Below are positions 10,852 through 21,262 of a DNA stretch of 64,000 bases, piece after piece. The DNA comes from Perca fluviatilis (lineage: Eukaryota > Chordata > Actinopteri > Perciformes > Percidae), in NCBI RefSeq assembly GCF_010015445.1, contig NC_053118.1:7315781-7379780 (forward strand), read 5' to 3'. The position numbers were made by a program, and so were the translations under genes. The notes beneath the pieces were generated by a model. That model made no database searches and had not been told where the DNA came from. It worked only from the letters and a program-made list of their open reading frames with translations. The first letter of the stretch is position 1. Every line of letters begins with the position of its first letter.

Positions 10852-11378
10852 CAGTCCTTCCAGAAAAATGCAGAGTTTTTTTGTGATTGTTGCAGGCAAA
10901 AATCCTTGATTATTTGGCACATTTTGTTAAAAAATGCGATGGAATATGTGGGATATTTATGCAATTTTATGCAATGAAATTGCGGTAACTTGCAAAAATT
11001 GCGGGAACTTGCAAAAATTGCGGGAACTTGCAAAAATTGCGGGAACTTGCAAAAACTGCGCTTTGATGAAAAAGAGAAAAAAATGTGATTTGATGACATA
11101 ATTATGTCCCTTCATAACGTTCCCATGGCAACAGGGGGAAATGGCTGCTCTTGTGTGAAGTAAACACAAATCTTTCAACTTTCTGTGACTTTTTTGCAAC
11201 GAAAATGCGGGGATTATGAAATCATGCAAGCCCCGCATATTTTGCGCGGAAATCGGCAATTTATGCGGCGAAAGTGCGACATATTTGAAAAAATGCGACC
11301 CCTGGATAATTATGTGGACTTTGGCTGATTGTGCATTGAATTATGCGATCGCATAATCGCGTTTTTCTGGAGGGACTG
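10852..11378. mobile_element. MITE with CAGTCCxTCCAGAAAAA ends, 527 bp
   Basis: The left end cagtccttccagaaaaatgc and the right end gcgtttttctggagggactg are inverted complements with two mismatches. The interior holds four copies of a 19-bp unit (gggaacttgcaaaaattgc, about 10982-11060). Flanks are imperfect (atatat versus gtatat). A second copy, carrying an insertion, is at 31802-32655 and has a 6-bp AATAAA match at both sides. CAG..CTG ends suggest hAT, but the superfamily is unresolved. Confidence 0.8.
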
Positions 11379-13257
11379 GTATATGTATGCAGTAGAAATC
11401 TCCTGGGGGGAAATCCTTCTTTATTGAACTATTCTGAGATTGTTTACTTGCAGTCAGTTCTCTAATACATATCGATAGGGTGTACAGACATTGATAGTTC
11501 ATTTGTGACGCTACGGAGATTCAACACCACCTTGTGCACCAGCTTGAGATGAAACGAGGGCAGAGCCTGCCTCCATCAAAAAGCTTTATCTCTCGGATAT
11601 CATTTTTGGCTGAGCAGGAAGAAGTTGGAAGGAGGGAGATGAATTGTGTGGGTATTAACACCGTGTGAGGCCTGGGCAGGAAACTGTGCCAGAGTGTGGC
11701 TGGCAGCTTCATCACTGGCTTGGGAAGTGAACAATCTGCAGCGTGAGTGTTGTGATTTATACAGAACAGCTGTCAAGGGGGGTGGAATCATAGCCGTAAG
11801 TAGCAGTCAGTGACTTTCAGGCAAACAGACAAAGACCTATTTATTTTGTTGTGTCTTCTCTATCTCTAGATGGATGTGCTTTCTGATGAGTCCCAAATAC
11901 TGCAGCCGTTCTCTGCGAGAGGAATAAAGGGGGAAGAGTTGGAAAGAGAGACTTCAGAGGGAAAAGAGAGAGAAGAGAGAGCAGAGAGAGCAAGACGTGG
12001 AATCCCAGGCAGGCACCAGCCTTTATTAGTGGCGTCCCAGTAATATAACCACCTCTCAAAGGACAGCCATAGAATTTCCTGTTCTTTCCAAATCTCGGCC
12101 AAAAATGAGGCCATCATTACCTCTGGTGAGGAGAAACCCTGCCGCAGCCCATGGAGAGGAGAGAGAAAACACAGATTGAGCCAGGCTGGCTTAACATCAG
12201 ACCTGCAGCCCTGCGGGACGGCCAAGGAGCTCCACATTTTATTACCATTGTACCTACATAGTTCTTTTCATGCTACATCTTCTTTTTGCAGTCCAAATAT
12301 TTAAGGCTTCACTTCCCCTTTGTCTGTATACTATGTTCATATGCAATCATTCTGTTATTCTGCGGGCGCACACAGGCTTTTCCTAAATAAACTAAGAAGT
12401 AGAGTGAATAAGCCAAAAACAAAGTAGGAAATGGTTTCACTAGCTAGCTGAAATCCGGGTCTAAGACCAGAATTTACATAACAGAGAGCAGTGGCAATAG
12501 CAAGAACCCAGGGCCAGATTAACTGATAAGAGGCACCACTGAGCCCCCCACATATTGCTCACAGCCTCAGAAACCAACCTTTAGTTTTATAGTCCCCTGC
12601 CCCATGTTGGCTGTATGTCAGTTTGTTATCATTTGATTTATACATCATGTAAGCATAACAACACCTGAAATATTAAAGGTTTTACAACTAGATTTTCAAA
12701 TCTGGCCCTTCTGTTAGGGCCTCAAGACTGGGTCCAAATGCTGGAGCCACCTGAAGGCCTTTACTATTTCCGTTTTTATCATTTGTGCGTTACCAAACAA
12801 ATTTATATTACCACAAAGAATTTGCTACACAGACAGCCTGAGGGCAGTTGACCACTCTGCCTGGTTGGTGATCCAGACCTCCAACCTAAAAAAACATTGC
12901 TCCAAAGCTCTCGTCATGGAGATGGTTTGGTTGTGATCATATGATCTTACTATAGAATTTGGGTCACGTCATAATCACGTCGAAAGTCGGCATCCAGCTA
13001 ATGCTAGCTAGCTAGCTTGGTTGGCAGAATGCTGAATAAGGCATTTTTAGGTGACCAAAGTGTTCCATATGACTTTGATGAAGTGAAAACACACACTTAT
13101 CACACAGCTTTATAAAGATTGATGAAAGGTCAAAGTTTAAGATTAAACCATGTGCGACACCCAAAAACAAGTTGAGGTCTATTTTAATGTCCCCCAGTGT
13201 TAGCATTGTCCTAATTGACAGGTCCTAAGGCATCCCCTGCTTTATCCTCTATTTTAA
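11379..13257. other. Intergenic, no gene recognised
   Basis: No convincing exon. Bases 11940-12000 are a purine-rich gagagaagagag tract. A ctagctagctagctt run is at 13004-13019. Open frames of 60-120 aa have no recognisable domain or plausible codon pattern. Confidence 0.45.
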
Positions 13258-13939
13258 AGGAACACGCCGACTTATTGGGAATTTAGCTTATTCACCGTAA
13301 CCCCCAGAGTAAGACAAGTCGATACATACCCTTCTCATCTCCGTGCGTGCTGTAAAGCTGTCTGTTGGCTCCAGCGGCATCAGCCCATAACAGAACAGGC
13401 AGGTGAATGGTTCCAGTAATCCTACTGCTCCGAATAAGTGACAAAATAATGCCAACATGTTCCTATTTACATGTTGTGATTTGTAGAGTCACAGCGTGTA
13501 CAAAAAACAACGTAACATGAGGCACAGCCATCTTCTAACCGTAAACAAACCGGGAACTATATTCTCAGGCGGAAGAATATAGTACTTGGGCGGAGTGATA
13601 TGCTCGCAGCAAGCCTGTCTGAGAATATAGTTCCTGGTTTGTTTAGGGATAGAAGATGGCTGTGTCTCATGTTACGTTTTTTTTTGTACATGCTGTGACT
13701 CTACAAATCACAACATGTAAACAGGATCATGTTGGCGTTATTTTTTTACTTTTGTCACAATTCGGAGCAGTAGGCTAGTTGGAACCAGTTACCTGCAGGA
13801 TCTGGGCTGGGCTAAGCTAATGCTGGAGCCGTCAGACAGCGTTACAGCACGCACGGAGATGAGAAGGGTATGTATCGACTTGTCTTACTCTGGGGGTTAC
13901 GGTGAATAAGCTAAATTCCCAATAAGTCGACGTGTTCCT
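13258..13939. mobile_element. TTAA-flanked foldback element, 682 bp
   Basis: TTAA occurs at 13254-13257 and 13940-13943. The ends AGGAACACGCCGACTTATTG and caataagtcgacgtgttcct are inverted copies. The symmetry continues over about 330 bp per arm: cttattcaccgtaaccccca and tgggggttacggtgaataag; tgtaaagctgtc and cgttacagca. TTAA targets are used by Kolobok and piggyBac; no transposase is present, so Kolobok-like is an inference. Confidence 0.8.
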
Positions 13940-13984
13940 TTAAAATAAATGGGACCATCATTTACTAAATGAACATCATGCTGT

Positions 13985-14186
13985 ATTGAAGAAGACTTGA
14001 AACTAGAGATTGTGACCATAAACGCATTATGAAAATGTTTACTTAGGTAATAAATCAAGAGAGAAGTAGGCTCATTTTGTCATAGACTTCTATAGAAACA
14101 GACTTCTGTTTTGGAGCCAGTGGAGTCTCCCCCTGCTGGAAGTAAGAGAGAACGCAGCTTTAAGGAGCTTCAGCTTTGGCTTCACT
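13985..14186. repeat. Dispersed fish repeat, left part, split by L1
   Basis: The stretch with gacttgaaactagagattg, agaagtaggctcatttt and agtctccccctgctgg resembles a highly dispersed percomorph repeat that normally continues cattggcttcactttttagaccc. Here it stops at an L1 insertion after cagctttggcttcact and resumes at 20363. The class of this repeat is uncertain to me. Confidence 0.5.
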
Positions 14187-14532
14187 TATCCATGACTGCT
14201 CCATTAATGCTCGACATTGCTTAATACAGTTTAAAATTCTTCACAGACTTCACTATTCTAAAGCAAAATTGCATGAAATATTTCCAGAAGTGTCACCCCT
14301 CTGTGAGAAATGTGAATGCATGGACGCTACCTTACTTCATAGCTACGCTTTATGTCCCAAATTGCAAGAGTTCTGGTGCGACATATTTCATTTTCTCTCT
14401 ATGATCTTGGAGGTCCAGATAGAGCCTGACCCTGTTTTAATAGTTCTGGGTATATCTGAGGAGTTAAGGAAGTTAAGAGTAGCACAACAGCGTCTTCTGG
14501 CATATGGTGCTATAATCGCAAAAAAACATATC
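14187..14532 (+). pseudogene. L1 ORF2 C-terminal fragment, upstream part
   Basis: An open frame enters from the truncation point and reads through LIQFKILHRLHYSK, a cysteine-containing stretch (LCEKCECMDATLLH), CPKLQEFWCDIF and IEPDPVLIVLG. These segments match the C-terminal region of fish L1 ORF2 downstream of the reverse transcriptase. The frame is open up to the Gypsy insertion and continues in the same frame at 19907, so the L1 reading frame was intact here when the Gypsy inserted. Confidence 0.8.
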
Positions 14533-14960
14533 TGACAAGGTACAATGGCGGACTTAAATGCACGACTCTGAGAGGTATCACAAGTAACAGTCTTTATTGG
14601 TCCCAAAACAAAGAGCAGGCAGAGGTACAAAAAACGGCAGGCAAAAATCGTAGTCGAGGATACAGGCAAGAGGTCTAGAAACACAGGAAAACTAACACTA
14701 GGGAATAACGCTGGAGAGAGTGACATGAAGACAACTACAATCTGGCACTGGGAAGTGGGACTGGTGAGTATTATGAATGGTGACTGGGGAAGCTGAAAAC
14801 AAAAACAGGTGAAACTCATTAGGGGCGGGGACGGTAATCAAACAGGCGGGAAAAGCAAACAGGAGGAAGACAAGTGACCTAGGATAAGAGTGACTGTTAA
14901 TGTCACAATAAAACAGGAAGTGCAATGGAACAAACACACAACAAAAGCAGAAACATGACA
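14533..14960 (-). repeat. 3' LTR of the Gypsy element
   Basis: 428 bp, starting tgacaagg and ending aaacatgaca on the plus strand. On the sense strand it holds a TATA-like ATAATA, the GCCAGATTGTA segment (complement of 14736-14746) and a polyadenylation signal AATAAA (complement of 14593-14598). Confidence 0.93.
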
Positions 14961-14974
14961 GTACCCCCACCTCT
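14961..14974 (-). promoter_or_regulatory. Polypurine tract of the Gypsy element
   Basis: The sense strand reads AGAGGTGGGGGTAC directly before the 3' LTR (TGTCATG). It is expected to prime plus-strand DNA synthesis. The pol stop codon (TAG, complement of 14973-14975) overlaps its upstream edge. Confidence 0.75.
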
Positions 14975-17900
14975 AGGGCCGAACACCGGACGGCCCAGGC
15001 ACCTCGGGATGGAGGCGATAGAAATCCTGGATGAGACTGGGGTCCAGGATGTTACTGGCGGGGAGACCCAGGACCTCTCCTCAGGAACGTATCCCTCCCA
15101 GTCCACCAAGAACTGACGTCCACGGCCCCGTTTCCGCACTGCAAAGAGACGCCGGATATACAGTATACGCTGGACCCCCGTCAATGAGGCGAGGAGGAGG
15201 GGGAGGGGGCGTGATCGGCACCAAAACGCTCTCCGCAACGGGCTTGATCTTGCTCACGTGGAACGTGGGGTGAACCCTCATGGACCTGGGGAGCTTCAAC
15301 GTAACAGCCACAGGATTAACAACTTTAGACACCGGAAAAGGACCCACAAAACGAGGAGCCAACTTACGGCACTCAGTACGCAGTGGTAAGTCCTTGGTAG
15401 CCAGCCACACCCTCTGACCCACACGATAACGAGGAGCGGCGGACCTCCGCCGGTCGGCTTGCCTCTTGTACGCCTCCCTGCTCCTCATAAGAATCCGACG
15501 AGCCCTGGTCCACGTTCTCCGACAACGTCGGACCAAAGCCACAGCAGAAGGGACCCCGTCCTCTCTCTCCAGTGCGGGAAACAAGGGGGGTTGGTAACCA
15601 TAGGCACATTCAAACGGTGACATACCAGTGGAAGAGCAGGGCAGGGTGTTGTGTGCATATTCCACCCACAGCAGATGCTTGGACCATGTGGCTGGGTTAC
15701 AGGAGACCAGACAGCGAAGACCCGTCTCCATCTCCTGGTTGAGTCTTTCTGTCTGTCCATTGGATTGAGGATGGTAGCCCGACGACAAGCTGACGGAGGC
15801 CCCGATCAGGGTACAGAACGCCTTCCAGAACTGCGACACAAACTGGGGGCCCCGATCCGAAACCACATCAGCGGGCAATCCATGAAGTCTGAAAACGTGA
15901 GAGAGCATGACCTCCGCCGTCTCCTTGGCGGAGGGTAATTTCGGCAGAGGAACAAAATGAACCATCTTGGTAAATCTGTCAACTACCGTAAGAACGGCAG
16001 TGTTACCGTCAGAAGGGGGTAGGCCAGTGACGAAATCCAAGGAGATGTCCGACCATGGTCGCCGGAGAAGACCCATGGATGCTTGGCGAGAAGTCTTGTT
16101 CTGAGCACAGACTGGACAGGCAGCGACATACTCCATAACCTCGGTCTTCATGGACGGCCAGCAGAAGCGCTGCCTAACCACGAACATGGTCCTCTTGGAT
16201 CCAGGGTGACAGGTGAGCAGAGAGGTATGGGCCCAATGAATGACCTGGGAACGAAGCACAGGAGGGACAAACAAACGGTTTGGGGGACACCCCTCAGGAA
16301 CGGTTAACCCCTCCAAGGCTTCTTTAACCCTCGCCTCCACCTCCCAAGTAACAGCCCCCATAATACAGGTGTCAGGCAAAATGTTAGTAGGAGCTAAGGG
16401 CGATGGGTCAGGGTCAAACAGGCGAGACAGAGCATCAGGCTTGACATTCTTAGAGCCAGGACGATATGACAGAGTAAAGTTGGTTTGAAAATCTGGTGAA
16501 AAATAAAGCCCACCTCGCCAGACGTGCGTTCAGTCTCTTAGCTGAGCGTAGGTACTCCAGGTTCTTGTGGTCAGTCCACACCAAAAAAAGCTGCTCCGCC
16601 CCCTCCAACCAGTGGCGCCACTCCTCCAGAGCCGCTTTAACGGCCAACAGCTCCCTGTTTCCCACGTCGTAATTCCTCTCATGGCCGGACAGGAAAAGGG
16701 AAAGGAATGCGCAAGGGTGGAGCCTCCCATCCTCCGAGGAACGTTGTGACAGGACGGCACCCACACCCACGTCCGAGGCATCCACCTCCACCACGAACTG
16801 GCGATGCGGATCCGGCAGAACCAACACAGGAGCAGTAGTGAAACTCTTCTTCAGGCGAGCGAATGACAGTTCAGCAGACGGTGACCACTGGAACGGCACC
16901 TTGACAGACGTGAGAGCATGGAGAGGAGCAGCAACAGTGCTAAAGTTCCTGATGAACTTCCGGTAAAAGTTAGCGAAACCAAGAAACCGCTGTACCTGCT
17001 TGCGGTTGGTAGGAGTGGGCCACTCAGCCACCGCCTTCAACCTTCTCCGAATCCATGCGGACCTCCCCCTCGGACACCACAAAACCAAGGAAGGAAACCG
17101 TGGTAACGTGGAATTCACATTTTTCAGCCTTCACATATAGGTGATTGTCCAATAACCGCTGCAGCACCCGCCGCACATGCTGGGTGTGTGTCTGTAGGTC
17201 AGGGGAGAAGATGAGGATGTCGTCCAAATAGACGAACACAAAAATGTTCAACATGTCTCGTAGAACGTCGTTCACCAACGCCTGGAACACCGCAGGAGCG
17301 TTGGTGAGGCCAAAAGGCATCACCAGATACTCGTAGTGACCGGTAGGGGTATTGAATGCCGTCTTCCACTCATCACCACTTTGGATCCTGACTAAGTGGT
17401 AGGCGTTGCGGAGGTCGAGCTTAGTAAAGATCTTGGCCGCCTGCAGGAGTTCAAAGGCAGTGGCAATCAGGGGCAGGGGGTAGCGGTTCTTAACAGTCAC
17501 ATCATTAAGCCCTCTGTAATCAATACAGGGTCGCAGGGATTTGTCCTTCTTGCCCACGAAGAAAAACCCAGCTCCAGCCGGAGAAGAAGAAGGGCGGATG
17601 AGTCCCGCCTTCAGTGACGCCCCGATATACTCCATCATGGACGCCATTTCAGGAGGAGACAGAGAAAACAACCTGCCCCTGGGAGGAGAGGCACCAGGCA
17701 GAAGGTCAAAAGCGCAGTCATAAGGTCTGTGGGGGGGCAGTGACGTGGCCTTTGTCTTGTTGAATACGTCCTTAATGTCCATATAGCATTCAGGAACGCC
17801 GGTGAGATCGGGAAAATCCGAAGCAGGCTCCTCCCGACACCCGTCGGAGGCCCCAGCTACATCGTCACTCACCCCAATGCGAGTGGCAAAACATGTCCGT

Positions 17901-18298
17901 TTGCATGTTTCACCCCATCTCACAATCCTGCGCGTGAGCCAGTCAATGTGTGGATTGTGAGCAGAGAACCATGGGAACCCGAGAACCCCCGGGTGTGCAG
18001 GTGAGTCAAACAGGTGGAATGCTAAAGTCTCTGTGTGCCCATCCAAAAAGGACACTGTCACTGGAGATGTACAGTGAGTGATACTCCATAGTAAACGTCC
18101 GTCCAGAGCTGCTGCCTCCAATGGTTTGGACAGCAGAACGGAATCCAAAAGAAGTTCCCTGGCGAGATTGATATCCATAAGGTTGGTGTCAGCGCCAGAA
18201 TCCATCAACACCACCCGAGAGAGAGACACCAAACCATTACTCAAAGTGATCTCAACCTTAGGACGAGAGGGACAACTAGGAATGTATGTACGGCTCAC
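14973..18298 (-). pseudogene. pol: Gypsy pol (PR-RT-RH-IN-chromodomain), several frameshifts
   Basis: Protease motif MDSGADTN (about 18183-18206). Reverse transcriptase with the YLDD active site (about 17217-17230) and [15 protein letters not shown] upstream. RNase H with [15 protein letters not shown] and TDHKNLEYL. Integrase with an H..H..CPVC zinc finger, [16 protein letters not shown] and TERLNQEME, supplying the D, D and E residues. A C-terminal chromodomain ([18 protein letters not shown]) should target chromatin. Frame breaks occur near 18310-18340 (gag/pol), 17041, 16485, 15160 and 15070; the integrase also seems to lack a few residues after MGLLR. Not translatable as one product. Confidence 0.9.
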
Positions 18299-18312
18299 CA
18301 GCGCCCTCTGGA

Positions 18313-19459
18313 TTACTGATGAGCCCCGTCTCTCACTGGGCAGAATGCGATGCGGTGATCCAGCTGGGCGCAGTAGAGACAGCGTCCCTCTCTCATGCGG
18401 CGTTGACGCTCCTCTGGAGAAAGGCGAGCCCTACCCAACTGCATGGGTTCCTCAGCTGGCAGCATCCTGGAAGACGGCGTCGAGGGTCGGAAAGACACCG
18501 GTGAGGCAGAAGGAGGGTCATGAAGAGCCCCGGAAGTAGTCATCCCCAGACGGTAGAGGTCAGAAGGAGCAGGTTGGGAGCGCTGAGCTGCTCTGGCGGA
18601 CCATGGCTCCCTCTGTCGGTCGCTCGGAAACCGACCGCTCAGGGAGTCCTCTCTCTCTCTCTCCAGCAGCCGTTTATCGATCTTGACGGCTAGCGCTATC
18701 AGCGCATCCAGATCCGCCGGCAGGTCCAACGGAGCTAAATGGTCCTTTTATTTTAGCAGATAATCCACACAAAAAGGCGTCGGAAAGGGCACAAGAGTTC
18801 CAGCCGCTCTCAGCCGCCAAGGTGCGAAACTCGATGGCGTAGTCAGATACTCTCCGTTTGGCTTGCCGTAATCCCACCAAAGCACGGGCTGCCTCTCTAC
18901 CGGGAGTAATATGCTGGAAGATCTGCGTAAAAGTCCGGGTAAAATCTGCGTAGGAGTCGCAAACGGCAGACCTCTGACTCCACTCGGCCGCTGCCCAGGA
19001 CTCGGCTCTACCAGACAGATGGTAAATGATGAACGCCACCTTGGCTCTATCAGAGGGGTAAGCGGCAGCCTGCAGCTCAAAATGGAGTTCACACTGCGTA
19101 AGGAATGCCCTGCAATCCCCGGAATCCCCAGAAAACCTCTCTGGACGAGCGAGGTGCGGAAACGGTGAAGAGGAGGGTCTAGGCTCAGTCGAGTCCTCAC
19201 CGGGAGACCGTGAAGCGACGGTGGCCGCGGCTCCTCTCTCAGTTCCAGAGCCCGCTGATGACTCTCTGGTAGACAGGCGTTGAAACTGTGTAGCAAGCCG
19301 AGCAATCTGGTCACCCACTCCGATCACCTGGTTCTCCTGACGATTTGCCCTCGCCGTCAGCTCGTTCCGAAGAATAGCGAGTTGTTCTTCCTGCTGATGC
19401 AGACGGTGAGCTTGAGTGCGCAGAGCGGACCGAACCGCCTCAGAGTTGGCTAAGTCCAT
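18313..19459 (-). pseudogene. gag: Gypsy gag, one frameshift
   Basis: Starts with ATG 16 nt inside the LTR (MDLANSEAVR). The N-terminal 60 residues are Q/E/R-rich and likely coiled coil. A capsid-like region follows (LARPERFSGDSGDCRAFLTQ, IIYHLSGRAESWAA, FTRTFTQIFQH), typical of sushi-ichi gag. An extra base in an A-run (complement of about 18746-18749) shifts the frame; the second frame continues into a zinc knuckle [14 protein letters not shown] (CX2CX4HX4C, 18340-18381). It would package element RNA if intact. Domesticated vertebrate relatives include PEG10 and the MART genes. Confidence 0.88.
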
Positions 19460-19463
19460 GCTG

Positions 19464-19474
19464 GCCAGATTGTA
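19464..19474 (-). promoter_or_regulatory. Self-primer binding site (Tf1/sushi type)
   Basis: One base inside the 5' LTR the sense strand reads TACAATCTGGC. The LTR contains GCCAGATTGTA (complement of 19677-19687), its exact 11-nt complement. In Tf1 the first 11 nt of the transcript pair with this position and prime reverse transcription; sushi-group elements are predicted to do likewise. No match to a tRNA 3' end (TGG start) is seen here. Confidence 0.75.
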
Positions 19475-19475
19475 C

Positions 19476-19901
19476 TGACAAGGTACAATGGCGGACTTAA
19501 ATGCACGACTCTGAGAGGTATCACAAGTAACAGTCTATTGGTCCCAAAACAAAGAGCAGGCAGAGGTACAAAAAAAGGCAGGCAAAAATCGTAGTCGAGG
19601 ATACAGGCAAGAGGTCTAGAAACACAGGAAAACTAACACTAGGGAATAACGCTGGAGAGAGTGACATGAAGACAACTACAATCTGGCACTGGGAAGTGGG
19701 ACTGGTGAGTATTATGAATGGTGACTGGGGAAGCTGAAAACAAAAACAGGTGAAACTCATTAGGGGCGGGGACGGTAATCAAACAGGCGGGAAAAGCAAA
19801 CAGGAGGAAGACAAGTGACCTAGGATAAGAGCGACTGTTAATGTCACAATAAAACAGGAAGTGCAATGGAACAAACACACAACAAAAGCAGAAACATGAC
19901 A
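19476..19901 (-). repeat. 5' LTR of the Gypsy element
   Basis: 426 bp, nearly identical to the 3' LTR. Visible differences: a 2-bp deletion near 19535 that destroys the AATAAA signal, one C/A change near 19576 and one T/C change near 19832. It should contain the promoter for the genomic RNA. Confidence 0.93.
19710..19715 (-). promoter_or_regulatory. TATA-like box of the 5' LTR
   Basis: Sense-strand ATAATA. Its first base is 28 nt upstream of the G at 19687, the predicted RNA 5' end if the self-primer begins at the transcript start. The spacing suits a TATA-directed pol II start. The start site itself is an inference. Confidence 0.55.
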
Positions 19902-20080
19902 ATATCTTACTTTTTTGGAAAACGAAAGAGGTGCCCTCCTTCAAGCACTGGCTGACAGAACTGACCGATACTCTACACTTGGAGGGAATTAGATTCATCC
20001 TGAAGGACAAGCTTAGGGATTTTGAGAAAGTTTGGCTTCCCTTGACTCTTAACTTGGCAGAGAAGGCCTTTAAGACATGA
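19902..20080 (+). pseudogene. L1 ORF2 C-terminal fragment, downstream part
   Basis: Continues the frame broken at 14532 with LLFWKTKEVPSFKHWLTEL, then a charged stretch ending in a natural stop (KAFKT then tga, near 20080). Bases 19902-19906 (atatc) are the second copy of the Gypsy target duplication. The remaining 280 bp are 3' UTR and the AT-rich tail. Confidence 0.8.
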
Positions 20081-20362
20081 GTAAGAATACACTCCTGGGG
20101 TGGGAGGGGTGGGTAACTGAAGAAAGGGATCCTTAGAGGGGTTAAAGGGAGGGGCTGGTAAACTATGTCGGGTTTTTATTTGTATATATATTTTCAATTT
20201 GTATTACGTCTCTCACTGTTTCTGTTACTAGTTGTATGATGTCTGTTACTGTTTTTTGTTGTTTTGATTATTTTTAAGGAAACATGTAAATGCCATGCAG
20301 ACTCCTCTGTTGAATAATAAATATAAATTTATTATATGTTTCAATTATAAATATATTTGAAA

Positions 20363-20405
20363 CAGCTTTGGCTTCACTTTTTAGACCCAAAAGCTGCCGC
20401 TTGAT
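20363..20405. repeat. Dispersed fish repeat, right part
   Basis: Starts with the second copy of the L1 target duplication and continues tttttagacccaaaagctgc, the expected continuation of the repeat interrupted at 14186. Confidence 0.5.
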
Positions 20406-20555
20406 CTGTACTGGTCTTAATTTGAGGTGGGATTCATCCGCTAGTTTGCCTGCTGCACCTCCCTTTCACTGTCCTCCTCCTCTGTGTATGAGGGTCATCC
20501 TCCCTGATCTTTACTGTTGTTAGTGGTGGTTGGAGTTAATATTCAGATACTGGTC

Positions 20556-20995
20556 TAGGGATAGACCGATTATTGGCCCTGGCTGATTATCGGGCCGTTT
20601 TTTTGGAGGTTGCAGATTATCTGTATCAGTGTTTTATTTGCCTTATAACCAATAAGATTAATTAATTAAAAAGTGGTCTTCTTTGGCTCGGCTACAGCTC
20701 TGTGTCTGTCCCTCTGCTTTGGTTTCACTTACCACTGAGTCTGACTTAATGTCCCGCCCACAACACTATCTGACTCTCTTTCACTGGGGATTATGATGAA
20801 CGTTTCTAATTTATTAAATGATTGCTTCTAGCATCCAAACAAAGTTTTGTGACGGAGTTTGTATCATTCCAAAATCTTAATTTTGATTTACAGATTTTCA
20901 TTTTCACTGTAAATGCATATCGGTTTCAAATATTGGTTTCATTAACTACTAGTAATCGGTAACGGTATCGAAAAACCAGTGTCGTTCGATCCCTA
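20556..20995. mobile_element. hAT MITE, 440 bp
   Basis: The left end is tagggatagaccgatta; the right end, inverted, is TAGGGATCGAACGAC. The flanks tactggtc (20548-20555) and tcctggtc (20996-21003) match at 7 of 8, fitting a hAT duplication. No coding capacity. Confidence 0.78.
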
Positions 20996-21262
20996 TCCTG
21001 GTCTTTTGTGAGTGGGATTTTTAGTTGTTGTTTTTTTGTGAAGCCTGACCAATCTTTTCTTTAGCTTAACTTTGTTGACTGTTGGCAGATGCGAAATGAA
21101 ACCTTTCTCAGTGATTGATAGTTATATCAATTATTGCGTTAGAAGAAGACTTGAATTTCTGTTCCGAAATCTGACCATGGATTGACCTGCACAATTAACA
21201 GAACTGCTTAACTGACTGACTGACCTGTCTTGACATCACATCCATAGTCTTTATATACAGTA

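Larger units (their letters stand above)
14533..19901 (-). mobile_element. Ty3/Gypsy chromovirus (Tf1/sushi type), complete, frameshifted
   Basis: A 5,369-bp element with two LTRs (14533-14960 and 19476-19901), TG..CA ends and a perfect 5-bp ATATC duplication (14528-14532, 19902-19906). Read on the minus strand the order is 5' LTR, self-primer binding site, gag with zinc knuckle, protease, reverse transcriptase, RNase H, integrase, chromodomain, polypurine tract, 3' LTR. That order and the chromodomain identify a chromovirus of the sushi-ichi lineage. The LTRs differ at only about three sites, indicating a young insertion, yet the coding region has five or six frame breaks. Confidence 0.93.
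14187..20362 (+). mobile_element. 5'-truncated L1 LINE, interrupted by a Gypsy element
   Basis: The 16-bp direct repeat cagctttggcttcact at 14171-14186 and 20363-20378 is an L1-type target duplication. Without the Gypsy at 14533-19901 and one copy of its 5-bp duplication, about 802 bp of L1 remain: the 3' end of ORF2, a 3' UTR and an AT-rich tail (aataataaatataaattt near 20320). Severe 5' truncation means this copy was never autonomous. Confidence 0.85.

Noticed and set aside
18310..18345. Programmed -1 frameshift between gag and pol, as in PEG10 relatives
   Set aside because: The frames are related by -1, but I see no slippery heptamer such as GGGAAAC in the correct frame, and other breaks in the element are plain indels.
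18078..18539. 153-aa plus-strand frame
   Set aside because: Shadow of the Gypsy gag/pol coding region on the opposite strand.
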